Of a stretch of DNA of 50,532 nt, positions 40,085 through 50,523 are shown piece after piece; within the stretch, counting starts at the first letter, position 1; each line of letters begins with the position of its first letter. The stretch is from Chara braunii (Eukaryota > Streptophyta > Charophyceae > Charales > Characeae), in assembly GCA_003427395.1 (NCBI GenBank), contig BFEA01000046.1:2425268-2475799 (forward strand). Reading direction: 5' to 3'. Under the pieces are notes generated by a model. It did not search any database. It saw nothing but the letters and a program-made list of their open reading frames with translations, and was not told where the DNA came from. A program made the translations under genes and the position numbers.

Positions 40085-41605
40085 ATGTTGCATCTCGCAG
40101 GATCCATCGCCGGCTGGGTTGACGATAACGATGATATTATCAAGTTTTACTTGCGTAAGTTGTACCGCAGTGATGGAACGGTCGACAAAAATGCCAAAGG
40201 TTGCAAGGTTTCTGGGAAGAGGTTCGGAGGGTACGGCGAGAGAGCGTCGGCGTTACCATTCTTCGTCCCGATGACGCCTGTTCAAGACGTCGTCGTCCAC
40301 TTGAGAGACTTCCTCGAGGTCTGGTCGGCTACAGTCCATCCTAGCCATGGCATAGACCTGGCCCCGGGGACATCACTAAGTGGTCCTGTTACGTTCGCGG
40401 GAGGAGACCTTCCTCAACAACGTGCGGGAGGCGAGAGGGGACAACCTAGTACGCCTCCTGACCCAGAAATGCGAATGTCGGACGACTCGGAGGACGAGCG
40501 TACCCGAGCGCCTCTAAAAGTCGGCGTGCAGGAACCACGCCACCAAGGTTTGCTTGGAGAGTCGCCGATTGCGACGTCACTTGGAGGACGCGTCCGCAAA
40601 CGGTTGGAAAAGGCCTCGGGAAAGACGTCTCCCCGTCTCCTCGCTGAAAAAATCGGTGAATTGATCTGTGCCGTGAAAGAGAGACAAATGGTTGCGTCGT
40701 CGTCGGGCGAACAACCCGGTAGCTACGCAGTCCGAGAGGTGCGTGGGACGGAGGAGACGAATCGATCGGCCCGCCCTACTCCACTCCTGCTGAAGAAGGA
40801 GGCGAACCCTCAATGGGACGCAGGTGGGAACGTCACTGATGATGAGGAGCCTGTCGAGTTGGGGGGGCATCAGAGTACGCCTGGAAAGTCTCTGCCGGGA
40901 GGTAAGCACAACTTACCGCTCGCCAAGGAGGGGGAGGGTGTCATAATGCAGAAAAAACAAAGAACGGAAGGGGGAGGGAGTCGAGCGTCAAAGACACAAG
41001 AGCGGGGTTCGGTTGACAAGAGGAAAAGGGGAGTGGGGGGGGAAACGTCGAAGGAGTCGACCAGACGGCGAAATACTGGTGATTCTTCTGGGAAGAGGTC
41101 GAAGTCCTCCAAGGGAAAGAAAACAGACGAGGGTCAGAGTGGGGGTAGGGACTCCGATGTGGAATTGAACATAAATACTTTTGACCTCGACAAAGCGTTC
41201 TTCCTGGAGATGAAAACGGGGGTGCAGAAGGACGTCGTTTTGTATATCCATCTCAAGAGAATCTTGCCTATTCCAGACTGGGAAGGCGCGTACAACCACC
41301 GATCCTTGGATGATTTCCTCGTGGATAGCATCGCGGAGGCAATGATCGACTGTTTCAACCGTCGTGATAGAAAATATACAAAGCCGACTTTCGTTCTAGC
41401 TCCGCTCGTCTCACCTCCAAAGAAGAGCAAACCCGTTGTGCGCGTGCTGCCTGAAGACTTTAATGCCACAACGCCCGAGAAGTACTGGTATTATCCTGTG
41501 AGTGGGCAGCATAAAGCGAGGGCAGCGATGCAAGTGAAGGACCATCCGGTGTTCAATTTACTACACCTTCTGGAGTTGGCCTTTCAGACCAATATACTTC
41601 CCTGA
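40085..41605 (+). pseudogene. Segment 1: linker and ParB/sulfiredoxin-like domain
   Basis: This 506-codon open frame starts with a short folded-looking part (residues 1-100; FYLRKLYRSDGTVDK), then about 250 residues of low-complexity, strongly charged sequence with basic clusters (KRKRGVGG, GKRSKSSKGKK) typical of disordered nuclear proteins. From about residue 361 the order is a strand (VVLYIHLKRILPIPDW), a helix (SLDDFLVDSIAEAMIDCF), a strand (TKPTFVLAPL), then YWYYPVSGQHKARAAM (G474-Q-H-K477). This matches the ParB/Srx superfamily layout in which a G-x-H/R-R motif binds nucleotide phosphate. The motif is G-Q-H-K here. ParB-like is an inference from pattern alone. Confidence 0.55.
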
Positions 41606-42420
41606 CGACGAGTTCGACGATTATGCCCAGGTCAGCGTCGAAGACAACTTGAAAGGCAAGAAGAACCCACCTAGGTTGCAGATTTTGGCCATGAGGGACA
41701 TTCGCAGTATCTGGAAAAATCGGGGGAGACCGCGTGTCGTCCTCGGTAATGTGGCGAAGAAAGGGGAGGAAGTGAGTCGTTGAACTAAGTTCATGGGCTT
41801 GGCGTTAGAGAAGACACCGTACATCAACTTATGGGGATGTCAGCGGAAGAAAAGAAGAAAAAGGAGTGGGCCGAGAAACTTCCGTACTACCTCCCGCTGG
41901 CCATGGCCGACGAATCGGTCTTCCAATTGGGGGAGAGGTTTTACGATGAATGGTCGAAAAGGAAACTTCTGGTTTCCGACGGCCAGCATTGGACTGAAAA
42001 GCCACCGACCAATGAGGCCATGGCTAAGGAGGGGTTGGCAGTTGTGGAGGATAACCAAGGACAGAAAAAACACTGCTGGTTTATGAAGGTGGAGGACCCG
42101 TCGTTGAGAAGGGGCAAGGGCAAGCCCAAGAAAGGCGTAGAGGATAAAACTTTCTACGTCCATGTTCCCGAGACTAATGTCCACTGCTGGAAGGAAATGG
42201 CAGACTTGACGGAGAGCGAGAAGATAAGGTTGTTGAAAGGTGTCTTGAACCTTGACGTCGTGTGGGTTCAAGGGAGTAACAAAAAGTTGGCCGAGCAGGG
42301 GAAATTCAGTGTCAAGGAGATGGTTGACATAATAAAGATCGACTGGATTATGCTCAGGCTGTCGCACTACGTGGAGTTCGAGTATGAGGGCAGTGAAATG
42401 TCAGATCTTCATTCTTCAGG
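41580..42420 (+). pseudogene. Segment 2: continuation after frameshift
   Basis: A shift near 41590 leads into RPIYFPDDEFDDYAQ and IRSIWKNRGRPRVVLGNVAK, a stop at 41781, then EKTPYINLWG and, after another shift near 41836, MSAEEKKKKEWAEKLPYYLP, FYDEWSKRKLLVSDGQHW, KKHCWFMKVEDPS and IRLLKGVLNLDVVWVQG. The sequence is charged and helical with conserved-looking Trp residues. No named domain is recognised. It seems to link the ParB-like part to the methyltransferase-like part. Confidence 0.55.
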
Positions 42421-43105
42421 TCGAAGCGGAAAGTGTTTGAAGAGTACGCGGACAGAGGTCTGGACGAAAAGTTTTGGAACAAGAGCAGGAAGTATTTCAC
42501 TAACAACTCCTATGTCAACACGTGCCCTGAATATCTCGGGTGCTCCCATGACAACAACTTGAAAAGGACCCTGACCCTCGTGAACGACGAACATTTACCG
42601 GTGGAGTGGAAACGTGTGGTCCTTTCGGTGATCATTGGAGAGCGTGCACAAAGCAAACAAAGTCCTCAAGCCATTGGTGACCGCATAAACATTCTGTGGA
42701 GGAGGACAAACGCCGTGACGTCGCTAGCCCCGTTTGTCGTCGACCCGTTAGCTGGCTTGGACGAGAAGGATGAACTAAGGAAACTGGCGAATCAGTTACC
42801 CTCCCACACTTGCGTCCTCGACTTGTGCGGTCCTCTGGATCGGGCACAATGGGATGTGGCAGCATTTGCATCTCTGAGGGAGTTTCTGACCTTCCTTTGC
42901 CCGGACTACAAGACATCGGTGGTGTCCGTCCCATGCCTGTGAACCTTTCCTTCATGACTTCTTTGTCTGCGCTCGGGGCCACCCGATGCTACACGGGGAA
43001 GTGGGTGCAAAAAACGCAAGTGAAGAAAACCCATTAGTTTGGTAACAGCGTGTGGGAGGAGCCTGATGTCATGCATATCCTTTTTAAAGGCGGATCCGCT
43101 GCAAC
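42415..43105 (+). pseudogene. Segment 3: start of methyltransferase-like region
   Basis: The frame 42415-42942 reads FEEYADRGLDEKFWNKSRKY, NTCPEYLGCSHDNNLKRTL, DRINILWRRTNAVTSLAPF and HTCVLDLCGPLDRAQWDVAA. VLDLCG after a strand-like stretch recalls a Rossmann-type strand. A shift near 42930 continues it as NLSFMTSLSALGATRCYTGK and, past a TAG at 43035, GNSVWEEPDVMHILFKGG. The proposed methyltransferase link rests on weak patterns here and a better one in the next segment. Confidence 0.45.
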
Positions 43106-44241
43106 TAACTCACCCTGTGTATGAAGGACCTGTTGCCGAAGACGATGTCGCTGCTCTGCGAAGGAGACAGAAAGTGACTCCTTCGGATGTTGTGGAGGTG
43201 CGGTTTAAGTCTTTGAGTTTCGTAGACGTTGACATTCTCAACCAGAGGGGGAGTGTGTATAAAGAACGAGAGAGGAATGCTAATCAGTTATGCAGCCAGC
43301 TGCATTTCTTCTATGGTGTCACAGATGCCGTGCTGTTTCTGGGCAAGCCACACGCGCAGGTGGTGTGGAATCTGCTTCAGACCGGAAGGCACGTCTTGGC
43401 GGTGAAGGGGGACTCGGCGCAACTTGAATACATTGTGAAGTATGTCGCCCACGAAGTCGAGTCCGGAGCTTAGGAATGCAACTTCCACCATCTAACGATC
43501 TATACCGAATATGACCCGAATAAGGACATGTTCTTCAAGTTATCTCTGGAGAAAAGGCGCCAAGGCTACTCCTTTCTTTTCGGCAAACAACCCAAGTGGA
43601 GAGTGGATGAGGATTACTTGATGCGAAAGAAAGTCACCATTGCTGTCCTCCAGGGCTACCACGGGGCGAGTTGGGATAGCGCAATGGATTTCATGAAGAG
43701 GTTGGAATACGTCTTCTTCAATGAAAATTTGCACGATCCGGGCGACTTCACTTTAGACAAGTACAGGTTGGCATTTGGCAAGGACGATGACTTCAATGTT
43801 AACACTGAACAGGAGGAGAGCATCGAGGACAACCTCTCCGATTTCGACGGCCATTTAGCCATCTTTGGCGCCCAAGTCCTTTCAGAGTCGCCCTCGGTAT
43901 GCAAACCGGGGACATCGGTCGCTACACCCACCTCAGGTGGTCCAACACCCTTATCGTCCTCAGCGCCAGTCAAGAGGGGTGGGTTGTCTCGTCTGAAGAG
44001 TTCGCTAGGGGAGTCGCTACGTCTCACACCACACCCCAAACGTCCAAAACCCGGCCATGCAGTTCCTCATGACCATCCGCATCTATCGGACCCTTCGAGG
44101 CCGTACCACATGGGCGACAAACATACCTTCTCCCCAACCGAAGATTGGGGCCATGATATCGTGTGGCACCCTGATCATTTCCTGCCAATCCTTCTTGACG
44201 GTGATTGGGCAGTGGCTGTTAGGGACATTAAAGACAGGTGA
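43090..44241 (+). pseudogene. Segment 4: methyltransferase-motif-like strand-helix-strand and C-terminal region
   Basis: This is one frame with a single TAG at 43471. DAVLFLGKPHAQVVWNLLQT followed by GRHVLAVKGD resembles motif I of DNA methyltransferases (hydrophobic strand, G-rich turn, helix, G-R, strand ending in an acidic residue), although the turn has only one Gly. Before it comes SFVDVDILNQRGSVYKERER. After it come KDMFFKLSLEKRRQGYSFLF, TIAVLQGYHGASWDSAMDFM and an acidic tail, then a Ser/Pro-rich part and HMGDKHTFSPTEDWGHDIVW. No D/N-P-P-Y/F catalytic motif was found, so catalysis is doubtful. Confidence 0.45.
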
Positions 44242-44297
44242 GAATACGACGATCGTTGGGACCTTAATACTTTCAATGCTCAAGCTTACGGGCGGTA

Positions 44298-44594
44298 TTG
44301 GAGAAATTGGTTGAGGTTAATCGACGACACAAGGACAACCCTACTCTCCGGACATACGCGGACACGTTGTTTGAATTTTTACAGTCAAATAAATGGTTGG
44401 AAGTATCCTCAGCGTTTTACAGCCTTCTGTCGAGCCCCTCATTGAACGAAGTAAGTTGGGAGCTGCTAGCGATTACGCCGAGGACTGAAGCTGTGAAGCA
44501 CAAGTCTTGGGGTGGGGACAACGAAGGGGATGTTGGGGGCGGCGGTCACCCCGGATCCGGGGGAGGAAGTCTAGATCGCTCGTCGAAACGATGA
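44298..44594 (+). pseudogene. Segment 5: C-terminal end of the decayed gene
   Basis: After a shift near 44300 the frame reads RRHKDNPTLRTYADTLFEFL, QSNKWLEVSSAFYSLLSSPS and WELLAITPRTEAVKHKSWGG, then a Gly/Asp-rich end. The other frame across 44242-44460 still reads WDLNTFNAQAYGRYWRNWL, so the shift position is uncertain. No domain is recognised. Confidence 0.45.
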
Positions 44595-45158
44595 TCTTCG
44601 GAGCCCCAAGACGGTGGAGAGGAAAAAGATGGGCAGTGGAGAGGGAAGAAAGCATCACAGTGGGACGAAGACCTGTGGAGAGAAAGGCCCCTTGGAGGGG
44701 CATGGGGTCACCATGAGGACGGTGCGGCTTTGGCTGTAACATGCAAAACTTCAATAGAGACGGAAAAAGACTTCACACCTGGACGGATTCCGCGGCAGGG
44801 CGAGCAGGATTCGATAATTAGCTCCACCAGTGCGACACATATTATCGTCCTGGTTGCCGGGATAGTTGTTGTCGCAGATGTCGGTTGTCCTCTTGATGTC
44901 AAAGTGCATGGACAGGGACATCTCGGATCCATCCGAACCTCAGACTGTGTACCCACGGATGCCGAACGGTGTAAGCATACCGAGATCATCTGCATTCAAG
45001 TTGAACGGGAACTGTTGAAAGAGCGTCTGTCTTTTTAAGTTGGCGTTCAAAACGATGGCAAGGATTCCCGTGAGAGTGAGTTAGCGCCCAGTTCCAATGT
45101 CGAAACCCGCACACCAGCATCGGGCTGTTCTGCCACGATATGCACTTCGGCGGCTGTA
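44595..45158. other. Degraded stretch between coding relics
   Basis: Short plus-strand frames (for example 44730-45038) continue with little protein character. CTCGGATCCATCCGAACCTC near 44924 resembles an isolated piece of the AAGTTCG hairpin family. No gene is called. Confidence 0.35.
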
Positions 45159-45947
45159 ATGAGCGAGTCTGCGGTCGAAGCGGACATGTTCGTGCCACTG
45201 AACTCCGTCAGGACTCAGATGAATCAGAATCCGAGCGACGTGAGCATGTGCATCGATACTAGTGCTTTGGAGTCCACCGGAAATCGGATGCATTCAAAGC
45301 TGATAGACGCTAGGCTTGCAGTCGTCGACGTCGATGGTAGTGGACATATCACTCTGTTGGACAAACTGGATATGTCCTCGCCATTGCACTCCGCCGGGAC
45401 TCAGATTAATCCGAATCCGAGTGACGTGAGCATGTTCCTCGATACTTGTGGAGATGATATGCAGGCCGTCGGGCTGGACGAGGGAGTCGTTCCAGGTTCC
45501 AAGGACCCCTTGTACGCCGGCTTTCATGACGACGCTATAGGAGATGATATTCTGAAGAAGCCCTCGAAGGCTGTGAAAAATGGTTTGTTATATGGAAGTG
45601 AGGACGACAAAGACACTGCACACGGGGACAAGAAGTTGAGGGAGGGAGATGTCCTGTCGGACATCCATGGGACCTTGACCCCAACACAGCACGACACTGG
45701 GGCTATGGAGAAAACAAAACTTGTTAATATTGTGGACCTCGACTCTTTTAGTCCCGAGAAAAGCGGAATAAAATCGTTCATGGCGGGCGTGGAGAATTTG
45801 CGACATTGGGAAGAAGTTTTGCCGCCTCAGATCATCGATGCCAACATGAAACACCTTTCTAGTTTTTCCGGTGGTTTAAAGCACGTCGTCGCGGCCTCGA
45901 CGCGCAAAGGGTCGCCACTCGTGGTGGCACTACCATCACCCGACTGA
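45159..45947 (+). CDS. Unrecognised acidic protein with an internal duplication
   Basis: The 262-codon frame contains LNSVRTQMNQNPSDVSMCID and LHSAGTQINPNPSDVSMFLD, 60 residues apart, so about 75 bases were duplicated within the gene (45190-45262 and 45370-45445). The rest is acidic and charged (GSEDDKDTAHGDKKLREGD, VDLDSFSPEKSGIKSFM). No domain is recognised. It may be a further part of the upstream gene or a separate exon before the protease. Start codon and completeness are unknown. Confidence 0.4.
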   Translation: MSESAVEADMFVPLNSVRTQMNQNPSDVSMCIDTSALESTGNRMHSKLIDARLAVVDVDGSGHITLLDKLDMSSPLHSAGTQINPNPSDVSMFLDTCGDDMQAVGLDEGVVPGSKDPLYAGFHDDAIGDDILKKPSKAVKNGLLYGSEDDKDTAHGDKKLREGDVLSDIHGTLTPTQHDTGAMEKTKLVNIVDLDSFSPEKSGIKSFMAGVENLRHWEEVLPPQIIDANMKHLSSFSGGLKHVVAASTRKGSPLVVALPSPD

Positions 45948-46116
45948 GGTCACGTGGAGGCTAAGCCTGGTAAGCAATGAATTTTTCTGCTTACTTCCAG
46001 TTTGTCGATTCGTTGGTGAGGTCGTGTTTGCTTCATTCGTCTTGGGAAGTCGTGTTGTTAGCCGACAACACAACGTTGTCGGTGGATGTCTTAACCGAGG
46101 CTTATTGTAATCAAAC

Positions 46117-46524
46117 ATGTTGTGCTATTTCTTGTACACGTCGAAAATTTATGGAGAAACGCACATATCGCAGGAGCCGGCTGCGCTCGCGAAGGTATTA
46201 GTCTTGCTTGCCGAAGGCACTGGACGTAGCAGTGTCATTGATTCTTTTTATGGGAACAGGAAGCCTCGGGGGTCTCCCAAACGGGTGGCTGTGCCCATAC
46301 TAAGCCCACGTGCGAAACTCGTTTTAGAGGCAGCGGGTGTTAGCGAGAAGGACTGTCGAATAATCCTTCTTGAAGCTTGCAAGGATTCAAAGAAGGACAG
46401 TACTAGTTCGGAATCAACTGTGTATAGAAGGTCCAGAAGTAGGGGTGACGTTATGCGTGAAATTTTCGGTCCGCAGAGTGGCAATCCGTCAGACCCTGGC
46501 CGCTTGGACGACATTTTCTCATAG
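46117..46524 (+). CDS. Unrecognised ORF upstream of the Ulp1-like domain
   Basis: The 135-codon frame reads PAALAKVLVLLAEGTG, RVAVPILSPRAKLVLEAAGV and ACKDSKKDSTSSESTVYRRS, ending 125 bases before the protease frame. The middle looks like a small helical part, and the end is Ser/Arg-rich. It is on the same strand and in line with the protease, so it may be its N-terminal part, separated by an intron or a break. No family is recognised. Confidence 0.4.
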   Translation: MLCYFLYTSKIYGETHISQEPAALAKVLVLLAEGTGRSSVIDSFYGNRKPRGSPKRVAVPILSPRAKLVLEAAGVSEKDCRIILLEACKDSKKDSTSSESTVYRRSRSRGDVMREIFGPQSGNPSDPGRLDDIFS

Positions 46525-46649
46525 TCCTACGTCCTTTGTGCTTGTTGTGTGCTGCGGGTGTTTGTTGAACAGGGTTTCCTCGAGATGGAAGAGCAGTCCT
46601 CGAAGACGTAGTCCGCTCTCGACTGCCGCTCACTTTCATCGCCGCGCAT

Positions 46650-47219
46650 TTGCCGTCGCACAATTTACAGGTATCGGTTAAGGATACCGTCACTATTGTG
46701 GATAAATACGAGGAGCTTAACGATGAGGTTGTCAATTTCTACATGGTGATGATACTGGACGACTGCGGCCGATCTATTGCTGCCATGAAGACATACACCT
46801 TTAACTCTTTCTTCGCCTCAACATTGCTGCTTCGAGGGCCGACAAGTGTTAGCAGATGGGCTAAAGATGTTGACCTCCTGTCTCAAGACCTCGTCTTGGC
46901 ACCAGTGCACAAGGGCGGCACACACTGGAGTCTTTTGGCAATTGACTTTTCTAGATGTGTTTTGAAAATTTTCGACTCGTTTTCCTGTTCGTCATTGAAA
47001 GATGATTTCTATTCCACACTATTTGATAACGTTGTTAAGTATTTGAACATGGTGGCAAGTGCCACCACTGATGGTCGCACTTTCGACCACTTCGCATGCG
47101 AGGTCCGCATGAAAGGTGTTCCTCAGCAGCAGGACGGGGCTAGTTGTGGGGTGTTTATTTTGATGTTCGCTTCCTGTTTGGCGAAAGGTTTACGTCCACC
47201 TTTTGATTTCTTCCATTGA
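46650..47219 (+). CDS. Ulp1/C48 SUMO-protease-like cysteine peptidase domain
   Basis: The 189-codon frame contains ELNDEVVNFYMVMIL, the usual start of a Ulp1 domain, then GGTHWSLLAIDFSR (catalytic His92, Trp93), LKIFDSFSC (Asp109) and VPQQQDGASCGVFILMFASC (oxyanion Gln160, nucleophile Cys166 six residues later). All catalytic positions are present and the frame has no interruption, unlike its neighbours. Ulp1 enzymes cleave SUMO from conjugates or process SUMO precursors, and related domains occur in many eukaryotic DNA transposons. CAATTTACAG at 46661-46670 could be a 3' splice site, in which case the exon starts at 46671 and the Met at 46650 is not the start. The substrate is unknown. Confidence 0.87.
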   Translation: MPSHNLQVSVKDTVTIVDKYEELNDEVVNFYMVMILDDCGRSIAAMKTYTFNSFFASTLLLRGPTSVSRWAKDVDLLSQDLVLAPVHKGGTHWSLLAIDFSRCVLKIFDSFSCSSLKDDFYSTLFDNVVKYLNMVASATTDGRTFDHFACEVRMKGVPQQQDGASCGVFILMFASCLAKGLRPPFDFFH

Positions 47220-47559
47220 CACATCTTCTCTATCAGATGTAGACTAGCTTTGGCGATGTGTTGTGTTGATAGTTGAGCGTCTACCTATTTGTTGGTTACG
47301 TATTATGGAAGGGTTGGCGTACAAGAACATTTCGTTCTTCTATGGACATTGATTTCTTCTTTTGTTTTTTCATGAGAGTCTGGTAGGTGTTCTCGCATTG
47401 GTTCAAAGCTAAATTGGCTGTCGCGGTTGGTTCTGACGTCTCTTTCGAGATGAATAAATGAAAATACAATCGATTATCTACCCAAAATAAAATAAAGTCC
47501 CAAAGACCTATGATGGTAATAAATATGTTGTGCCTCAAAGGCCCGTTCCGCCCGATATC
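47220..47559. other. Region after the protease frame
   Basis: AT-richer DNA follows the stop codon. GAATAAATGAAAATA at about 47452 and AAAATAAAATAAAG at about 47484 could serve as poly-A signal-like sequence, but nothing proves it. No further coding is seen. Confidence 0.35.
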
Positions 47560-48510
47560 CCGACTGTGCCTCAGGGCCCATTCCGTTGATCGTCTCGCTC
47601 CGATCCCGATCCCGCGCGGCTGCTCTCGTCTCGACCCTACCTCCGCGCGGGCGTGCGCTGTTCCGCGCCCCGAACTCGACTGTGCAGGAGCGCACCCTTA
47701 TATGTCCAGCTGCCCGGACAGTGCGTGGTGGTCGCGCGCTGCTGCGGGCCTGTTCGCCTGCTACCCCCTCGTTCGTGCGGATGCGAGGACTGCGTGCGCG
47801 TGTGCGCACAATTTCTCCCTTGTGAGTGTCCGTGTGCAGTTTCTGATTTGCGTGGGTAGGTGTGCACAAAGAGCGCGAGTGAGCGCGCGACTTCGTCCTT
47901 GTGCGAGTGGTTGTGCGCTCCCCCAACCCCGACTCGGCGCGTCTGAGCGAGCATGCACACGGTTGCGCACTCCCCCAATTCTGACTCTGTGCGTCGGAGC
48001 GTGCGTGCGCACGATCTCCCCTACGACGAGCGAGGAAGCGCGGTGTTGCGCGCGATCTCCTCGACAGTGTGTGGATGTGTGCGAGTGCGCGCAGCTCCAA
48101 CCCTGACTCTGCGCATCTGAGCTCGCGTGTACGGGCGGTTGCGCGCTTCACCTATCCCGACTAAGCAAGTGTGCACCCGACCCGCTTGTCTGTGCGACTG
48201 CGCACCCGGTTCCCGCGACTGTGCGCCCTGGCTGCGCGCCTGTTTACGACTGCACGGGGTTTGATCTCGACTGTGCGATGACGTGTCCAGCTCACGCGAC
48301 TATGCACCCTAGCTGTGCGCTTGATTACGACTGCGCGGGGCTTGATCCCGACTGAGCGATGGTGTGCCCGGCTCGCGCGACTGTGCACCTTGGCTGCGCG
48401 CCTGATTACGACTGCGTGGGGGCCGGATCCCGACTGTGCGACTGCGCGCCCTGTGCGCCTCTGATCACGACTGCGCAGGCCGGATCCCGACCGTGCGCTC
48501 GACTTCACAC
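47560..48510. repeat. GC-rich degenerate tandem array (about 80-bp units)
   Basis: Words such as GACTGTGCG, GTGCGCG, CCCGACTGTGC and GCGACTGTGCACC recur throughout. The clearest units lie at the right: GTTTACGACTGCACGGGGTTTGATCTC-type markers at 48242, 48323 and 48403 (periods 81 and 80), and a truncated one at 48463. Left of 48180 the period is harder to see. Frames on both strands are artefacts of the repeat (Arg/Ala/Cys/Ser-rich). Confidence 0.72.
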
Positions 48511-50472
48511 GCCCGATCCCGACAGTGCGCGAGCGTGCGCAAGTGTGTGCGCCCTTGTCCAAACGTCACGCGTGCGGGAATGCTGCATGCGGTTGGACGT
48601 GCGTGAGGGTGTCCACATATGGCTATGGAGTGGCCCTCTCCCTTTCCCACAAACACTCTTCTCTTCCCTCTTACCTCTAACGTGCACCCCTCTTCTCCAT
48701 GCTCCTCTGCGGGTGCGCCTCAACGCCCTCTCCCCGAGTGTGCTTCTGTGATTTCTTTGTGCGCCTGTTTGTGCGCAAGTGGGAAGTGTCCCGATCCTGG
48801 GCCCAGTTTGACTTCTATACTTTGTCGGGCCCTTTTCGAAATGTGCCTCAGCCCTTGCATGCTGCGAGGCTGCCGACAAGTTGCAGCTCCCTGGTACCGT
48901 GGCTCCCCCGAGCCTGCGCCCGGACGTATTTGGGCCCCCGAAGGGTTTTCAGCGACGGGAGCCTTTTTGTCGGGTACCAGGCCTTTTGCAACGCCCTGGT
49001 ACCGAGGCTCATTCCGAACCTTAGGCTTGGACCCCAGGCTCTCGTGGTCCCGCAAGGCCCAGTCCCGAAATTAATAATTTCACGGCCCGAGGGCCCTTTT
49101 CTTGGCCTTAGGCCTCACAGGCTCTCTTTCGACTTTACTTAAGGCCCGCATGTCAAAGCCCCAAGCACGCCTGAGCAGTGATTTCCCTTTGTATTGATTC
49201 CACAATGAATTCCGGTGTCGACTGCCACTTAGTTCACCCGAGGGCCCGTCTTAAAAGTCTGGAACCCTCCCTTGTTCGGCCCATCCACCGGGTCTTAATG
49301 CAATCTGGCCCTCCCGTTCCTGTCCTTCACCTGGAGCCTCCGGTATTTCCTCTGTAGTAGCTGCTCCTTTATGCCTTGGCAATGATATGCCTCAACAGTG
49401 CGCGTAAAGGGGCGCTTACCCAGAATTCATGGATCCACTTTTTCCTGACGCCTCGGTCTCGATACTTGTTGCATGAATTTGATATCGTATCTTTTGATGC
49501 CAGTTGCGATCCCGCCAGGCAAATTGACCGAACCCAGCTCGCCTCAAGTGCTATTATCAAGGAAGTAAAGGGCGGCGTAAGGCTGGAGCCGCCGGACACC
49601 GGGCATAGCGTGCAGTAGCAGGTGATGGTGATGGCGGTCTTCGGGGAGTAGGAGGCACATGCAGATGGGAGTCAAGATGGGATGAGGGGAGTGGAGAGAA
49701 TATACCTGGTGTAGATAGGCTAGGTAATGTAGGCTGGGCGCTGGGCACCAGACACGAGCGACATTGAATACGATGTTGGTGTGGCCAGAGAACTCGGCAT
49801 TGACATTTGAGTTCTTGGTGCATTGTGCTCTCTGCTTGGTACATGACTATCTGGACTACTTCGTGATTTTGCATTTTGGACTTCATCTATCGCTCTCACT
49901 CATATTCCTTGCACATTGTTGTTGAGGTTGGGCGGAGGAGGACGAGGATTGAGACTGAGACTGGAGAGGGTTTGAGGGGAAGCTTACCTTGACTTACCTG
50001 GTGACGTCGTGTGTGATCTGCTGCTTGTCTCCACAAAGGTGAGGAAGATCTGTGCCATCCTCCCCGCTTAGCTGCTGAGGTTGATGGAGGATGGGCGGCA
50101 AGGGGGAGAATATTGCCCAAGGAGGAAGTGGGAAGGAAGAGACTTTATGCATTATGGATTATTACTGGAACTCTTCTTCTCCTCCTCACTGTCTCTTCTC
50201 CCACTACCTCATTCTCTTCTCTAAAGTTACGATGGTCCTGGAAAGTGCACATATGGTGAGCATGGACATATAATCGATTTTGGGGACATTATTATTTTCG
50301 TTGGGTTCAGATTTGTATCACAACAACAAAAAGAAAAAGAACGAAGGCATGGAAAAGGTGGTCTGTGAAGTTTTTGTAGCCTTGCTGTGCAGCACATGCT
50401 GTGTGTGTATGGATAAGGTTCTCAGTACACAATAAGATTATAAGACACATCATCACAACAGCAAGAGCAGCA

Positions 50473-50474
<2 letters not shown>
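48511..50474. other. Unassigned right-hand region
   Basis: CCCTGGTACCG(T/A)GGCTC occurs twice (about 48890 and 48995), and GGGCCC/GGCCTTAGGCC words suggest LTR-like or promoter-like GC-rich DNA. From about 49360 to 50470 I see short frames on both strands without recognisable motifs. No gene is called. Confidence 0.3.

Positions 50475-50523
<49 letters not shown>

Larger units (their letters stand above)
40085..44594 (+). pseudogene. Decayed large gene: charged linker, ParB/Srx-like domain, methyltransferase-like region
   Basis: Protein-like sequence continues through at least six frame segments: 40085-41605, 41580-41836, 41831-about 42420, about 42415-42942, about 42930-43105, 43090-44241 and 44298-44594. 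Frame changes lie near 41590, 41836, 42410, 42930, 43100 and 44300. In-frame stops are TGA 41781, TAG 43035, TAG 43471 and TGA 44239. Each junction can be explained by a small indel or point change, so this was one gene of at least 1,480 codons. Possible introns cannot be excluded at every break. The style suggests a multicopy family. Function is inferred only from the two domains described in the segment entries. Confidence 0.7.

Noticed and set aside
38517-40098. An intron joining the 38.5 kb fragment to the 40.1 kb frame (GT at 38518, CAG before 40095)
   Set aside because: The sites look acceptable but the reading phases do not match, so there is no direct support for this splice.
38039-43473. 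Stop-codon reassignment (TGA where Trp, TAG where Tyr seems expected)
   Set aside because: Frameshifts in the same gene show ordinary decay, and expected residues rest on memory of the family; no independent evidence for a changed code.
47474-48562. Long Arg/Ala/Cys-rich frames on both strands
   Set aside because: They are products of the GC-rich tandem repeat; both strands are open to similar extents.
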